Source of the DNA: Bordetella parapertussis
GTDB taxonomy: Bacteria; Pseudomonadota; Gammaproteobacteria; Burkholderiales; Burkholderiaceae
DNA: 18,355 nt
NCBI GenBank assembly: GCA_945901665.1
Contig: CAMDLJ010000010.1
Span: forward strand, 1 to 18,355
Direction of reading: 5' to 3'
Below, piece after piece: positions 15,876-18,355 of the stretch. How positions within the stretch are numbered: position 1 is the first letter of the stretch; every line of letters starts with the position of its first letter. Below the pieces are notes generated by a model. It ran no database searches. It was not told the origin of the DNA and was given only the letters and a program-made list of their open reading frames with translations. Made by a program: the position numbers and the translations under genes.

Positions 15876-17309
15876 TCAAAAAAACGCAAGTCCATCAGGC
15901 ATGCGCGCACCCAAGCCAACACCGATGGAGAAAACTGTGATCAAAAGGGCCAGCACCATTGCAACCACCATCAACAATGCGCTTCTGTTGATAGAAAAGG
16001 CTACAGTTGAATGCTTTGGTATTGATTCGGTGTCCGTTTCGTCTGTTCGCAATTCACGGCTCAAGCCCTTGGATACCAACGAAATCACAGCACACGAGAG
16101 CAACACTGAAAGAGCGCTCTTGAAACCAGCAACAACCACTTCGATGATGACAAATGCGGGCAGAACTGCATCAAAAGGTAACTTAAAGAATTGGTTCATA
16201 TAACCAGCCATGATCAAAGTTCCACTGCCCGCCATCGCCCTGGAAATAAAAGAGCAGAAAATTGACAACATAAGAATTTGCAAATGATCCAAAGTTGACA
16301 TTGGCGTCTGATACAAATTTGCAACAAACAACGCCAATAAGGTCAGAAAAATCACCTCACCCGCATGGAAAAAGAAGGGGAACAATGGCGCCAAAAACTT
16401 CACCATGGCCCGACGGAATCCAAATTTGTCGCACAGGCAATGAATCACACTGGGTACACCAGCCGCAGAGTTTCTTGCCAAAAAACTGATCAGCAAAGAC
16501 TCCTGCAATGCGCTCATGGTTTTTAAGAGCGATGTACCTGCCGAAAAAGAGATCACCCAAAGCAAAACACCACCCGACAATAAAACTGAAATGACAAAGG
16601 GTTTCATGAATTCCGGGATCAGCACCAACCCGCCTTGACCCACACCCGCCACCAAATGAACAGCATATGCAAACGCCACCAAGGGCAGCATTTTGTTGAT
16701 GGTGGTGATCAGAATTTCCAGAGCCAGATAGACAAATTCCAACCGGTCAAACAAGGGTTTGCTGACACTTGTCGGCAACAAGGCAAAACCCAAACCCAAT
16801 ATCAAAGCGCCGACCATGGACAAACCCAAAGACTCAAAAGCAAATGCATGCAACAAGTTGTCAGGCGTGAATTTGTAAACAAAGGCATCCGGCTGGAGCT
16901 CAGACGTCTCAAACAAGCGCAAAGTATGAATTGATTCCTTGTTCAAGGACAGCTGACCTAAATTCCATCGGTTCAGTTCAGTCAAGCCTGCACCAGGGGA
17001 TAACAATGCACCGACAACCAAAGCCACCGCACCACAAGCCAGCAGACCGGCAAAACCAAGAGATACCGCAACAAGAAAGCGAACAGGCGAATTGGGTAAT
17101 CGTGAAAAATTAGCCAATCCGAAAACAATCGCCAACAAAATCAAAGGCACCACAAACAAGTTGAGCAAATCCACGTAGATTTTCAACAGGGGGTTGAACC
17201 ACAGTGAGGCGGAAGGAATGAACCACGCCACCACCGCTCCCAAAATGGGCATCCCGATAAAAAGCCATGGATTGTGGATCCAGTCTGAGCGTTGATTCAT
17301 TGACATCAT
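15876..17309 (-). CDS. Divergent DAACS-family (sodium:dicarboxylate symporter fold) membrane protein with extra C-terminal helix
   Basis: This encodes a polytopic membrane protein of about 477 residues. The early LLNLFVVPLILLAIVFG segment, NLLHAFAFESLGLSMVGALILGLG, and the hairpin-like RNSAAGVPS and AMAGSGTLIMAG segments follow the order of the glutamate/dicarboxylate symporter family. The motifs that bind sodium and substrate are not there: the NMDGT position reads HAGEV, and helix 8 (IIEVVVAGFKSALSVLLSC) has no conserved Asp or Arg. After a charged linker (about 420-435, Glu/Asp-rich) comes an extra membrane helix near 443-468, then a short tail; this is not part of the usual fold. The ATG at 17309 is two bases after the preceding stop; TTG at 17315 and ATGs at 17306 and 17300 are alternatives. 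The pairing with its neighbour suggests they work together. Confidence 0.72.
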   Translation of the reverse strand: MMSMNQRSDWIHNPWLFIGMPILGAVVAWFIPSASLWFNPLLKIYVDLLNLFVVPLILLAIVFGLANFSRLPNSPVRFLVAVSLGFAGLLACGAVALVVGALLSPGAGLTELNRWNLGQLSLNKESIHTLRLFETSELQPDAFVYKFTPDNLLHAFAFESLGLSMVGALILGLGFALLPTSVSKPLFDRLEFVYLALEILITTINKMLPLVAFAYAVHLVAGVGQGGLVLIPEFMKPFVISVLLSGGVLLWVISFSAGTSLLKTMSALQESLLISFLARNSAAGVPSVIHCLCDKFGFRRAMVKFLAPLFPFFFHAGEVIFLTLLALFVANLYQTPMSTLDHLQILMLSIFCSFISRAMAGSGTLIMAGYMNQFFKLPFDAVLPAFVIIEVVVAGFKSALSVLLSCAVISLVSKGLSRELRTDETDTESIPKHSTVAFSINRSALLMVVAMVLALLITVFSIGVGLGARMPDGLAFF

Positions 17310-17311
17310 CG

Positions 17312-18355
17312 TCAAAGTCGAATCGGCTTATTCGAAATCAGTGCCACATATGCACACTGCGACATGGACATGGTCAAACCACTGAGAAATGCGCAAATGG
17401 GTTCAACCGCCAACAACAACAAGACAACAGCCTCTGTGGGCAAACCCAAGGGGTTACAGATCACAGCCAAAAGAGCCAACTTATTTGCCCCTTGCAAACC
17501 CATCGAAGCAAAGCCCTGGACGATGGACAAGCCCAAGATGAGCCACAACTCGGAATGGGTGATCGGATGTCCATAAATTTGTGCAATAAAGACGGTGGCC
17601 ATTGCAAAATACATGATGGGCGCTGACCGCACAAAGCATGTTGCCAAAGGAACCAGAAACTCCACCTTATCCTGTGTGAACCCGAGTCGAACCGACATGG
17701 TATCGACCATTTGTGGAATGCCCACCGAGGAATGCTCACCAGCGGCCACGGCAATACTGAGTGTGGGTCGCAACGCTGACAAGACATCCCCAGGGGTCGC
17801 ATCGGAGCGCATTTTCAAAATTACAAAAGATAAAACGCACAATAAAACAGCCAAGGATGAAAATGCGATCAAAAAATTGGCCAAGAGAATCAATGCATCA
17901 GCCCCCATGTGTGCGCTCAAATGGGCAGCGACGATAAAGATCACAAACGGCAATGCATGCCTAAAAATAGAGCTTAATTTGTAGCATGCAGAAATCACGG
18001 TCACCAAAGATTGGTTGAAGTCTTCTTTCAAGCGGGAATTGAGAACAGCCACTGCAAATCCGAACATGATTGCAAAAACAGCAATTTTTGTTTCTTCGCC
18101 CTGGGCAAGAGATTGAAAAATATTGTTTGGAAAAATCGCACTGATAATCCCTTCGATACCTGGAAATGGACTCTCAATAGACTCCGAAAACAAGCTCATA
18201 GTGCTGACATGGTCAATATTGGCTCCACCCAACACTTTTTCGATGCGCCACAAATTTTCGGTGGTGAATTCAGCGCCTGGTTGAAAAATATATGCAGCTG
18301 CCATGCCCATCAAGGCTGGCAGCAGCGCCATGAACGCCAAGCCTGACATGGCACG
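17312..18355 (-). CDS. Divergent DAACS-family membrane protein, N-terminus beyond right edge
   Basis: The visible 347 codons are in frame to the right edge, and the sequence starts within the second or third helix, so roughly 80-100 N-terminal residues are missing. Family features seen are F-Q-P-G after the early helix, AIFPNNIFQSLAQGEETKIA (a classic DAACS signature region), HALPFVIFIVAAHL, a hairpin segment AAGEHSSVGIP, and NPLGLPTEAV before the last helix. The NMDGT position reads VRSAP and the last helix (LLLLAVEPICAFLSG) lacks the D-x-x-x-D and Arg residues that bind cations and amino acid in characterised members. It is therefore a divergent homologue with unknown substrate. Its stop is 2 bp before the first ATG of the downstream DAACS gene, so the two are probably translated as a pair. 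Confidence 0.75.
   Translation of the reverse strand, partial: RAMSGLAFMALLPALMGMAAAYIFQPGAEFTTENLWRIEKVLGGANIDHVSTMSLFSESIESPFPGIEGIISAIFPNNIFQSLAQGEETKIAVFAIMFGFAVAVLNSRLKEDFNQSLVTVISACYKLSSIFRHALPFVIFIVAAHLSAHMGADALILLANFLIAFSSLAVLLCVLSFVILKMRSDATPGDVLSALRPTLSIAVAAGEHSSVGIPQMVDTMSVRLGFTQDKVEFLVPLATCFVRSAPIMYFAMATVFIAQIYGHPITHSELWLILGLSIVQGFASMGLQGANKLALLAVICNPLGLPTEAVVLLLLAVEPICAFLSGLTMSMSQCAYVALISNKPIRL

Overview
The window looks like chromosome of a betaproteobacterium of the order Burkholderiales, most likely a Comamonadaceae-type freshwater or soil bacterium. This is inferred from the murB-yajQ-plsY core block, from Bug/TctC-type periplasmic receptors (one intact, one broken) next to SDR dehydrogenases, and from the protein style overall. 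No rRNA, tRNA, insertion sequence, integrase or CRISPR array was seen.

Left part (1-2342) is housekeeping. It holds the 5' end of murB on the minus strand, a divergent yajQ on the plus strand, then convergent plsY and a nitronate-monooxygenase-like flavoprotein gene, both on the minus strand. A non-coding spacer of about 320 bp separates these from a catabolic block on the plus strand (2666-6682): a secreted alpha/beta-hydrolase-like protein, a Bug receptor gene cut to its first quarter, two paralogous SDR dehydrogenases with an unusual glycine-rich loop, and an intact Bug receptor with a strong ribosome binding site. The last four lie closely spaced and look like one operon for taking up and oxidising a small organic acid or alcohol; the substrate cannot be read from sequence.

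From 6765 to the right edge every gene is on the minus strand. Read in the direction of transcription the order is: two tandem, highly divergent DAACS (sodium:dicarboxylate symporter fold) proteins, then type VI secretion genes tssJ-tssK-tssL-tssM-tssA, then an Asp/Glu/hydantoin racemase family gene, then a 42-residue single-helix membrane ORF. The T6SS block encodes only the membrane complex (TssJ lipoprotein, TssL, TssM), the baseplate adaptor TssK and the cap protein TssA. Sheath, tube, spike, ClpV and TssEFG are not in the window and must lie elsewhere if the machine works.

The most unusual points are these. The two DAACS-like proteins have both lost the NMDGT-type and helix-8 Asp/Arg signatures that bind sodium and substrate, yet are kept as a near-overlapping pair upstream of tssJ. 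TssM has no recognisable Walker A lysine. The racemase has glycine where the second catalytic cysteine is expected. A truncated Bug gene overlaps the start of the first SDR by 7 nt.
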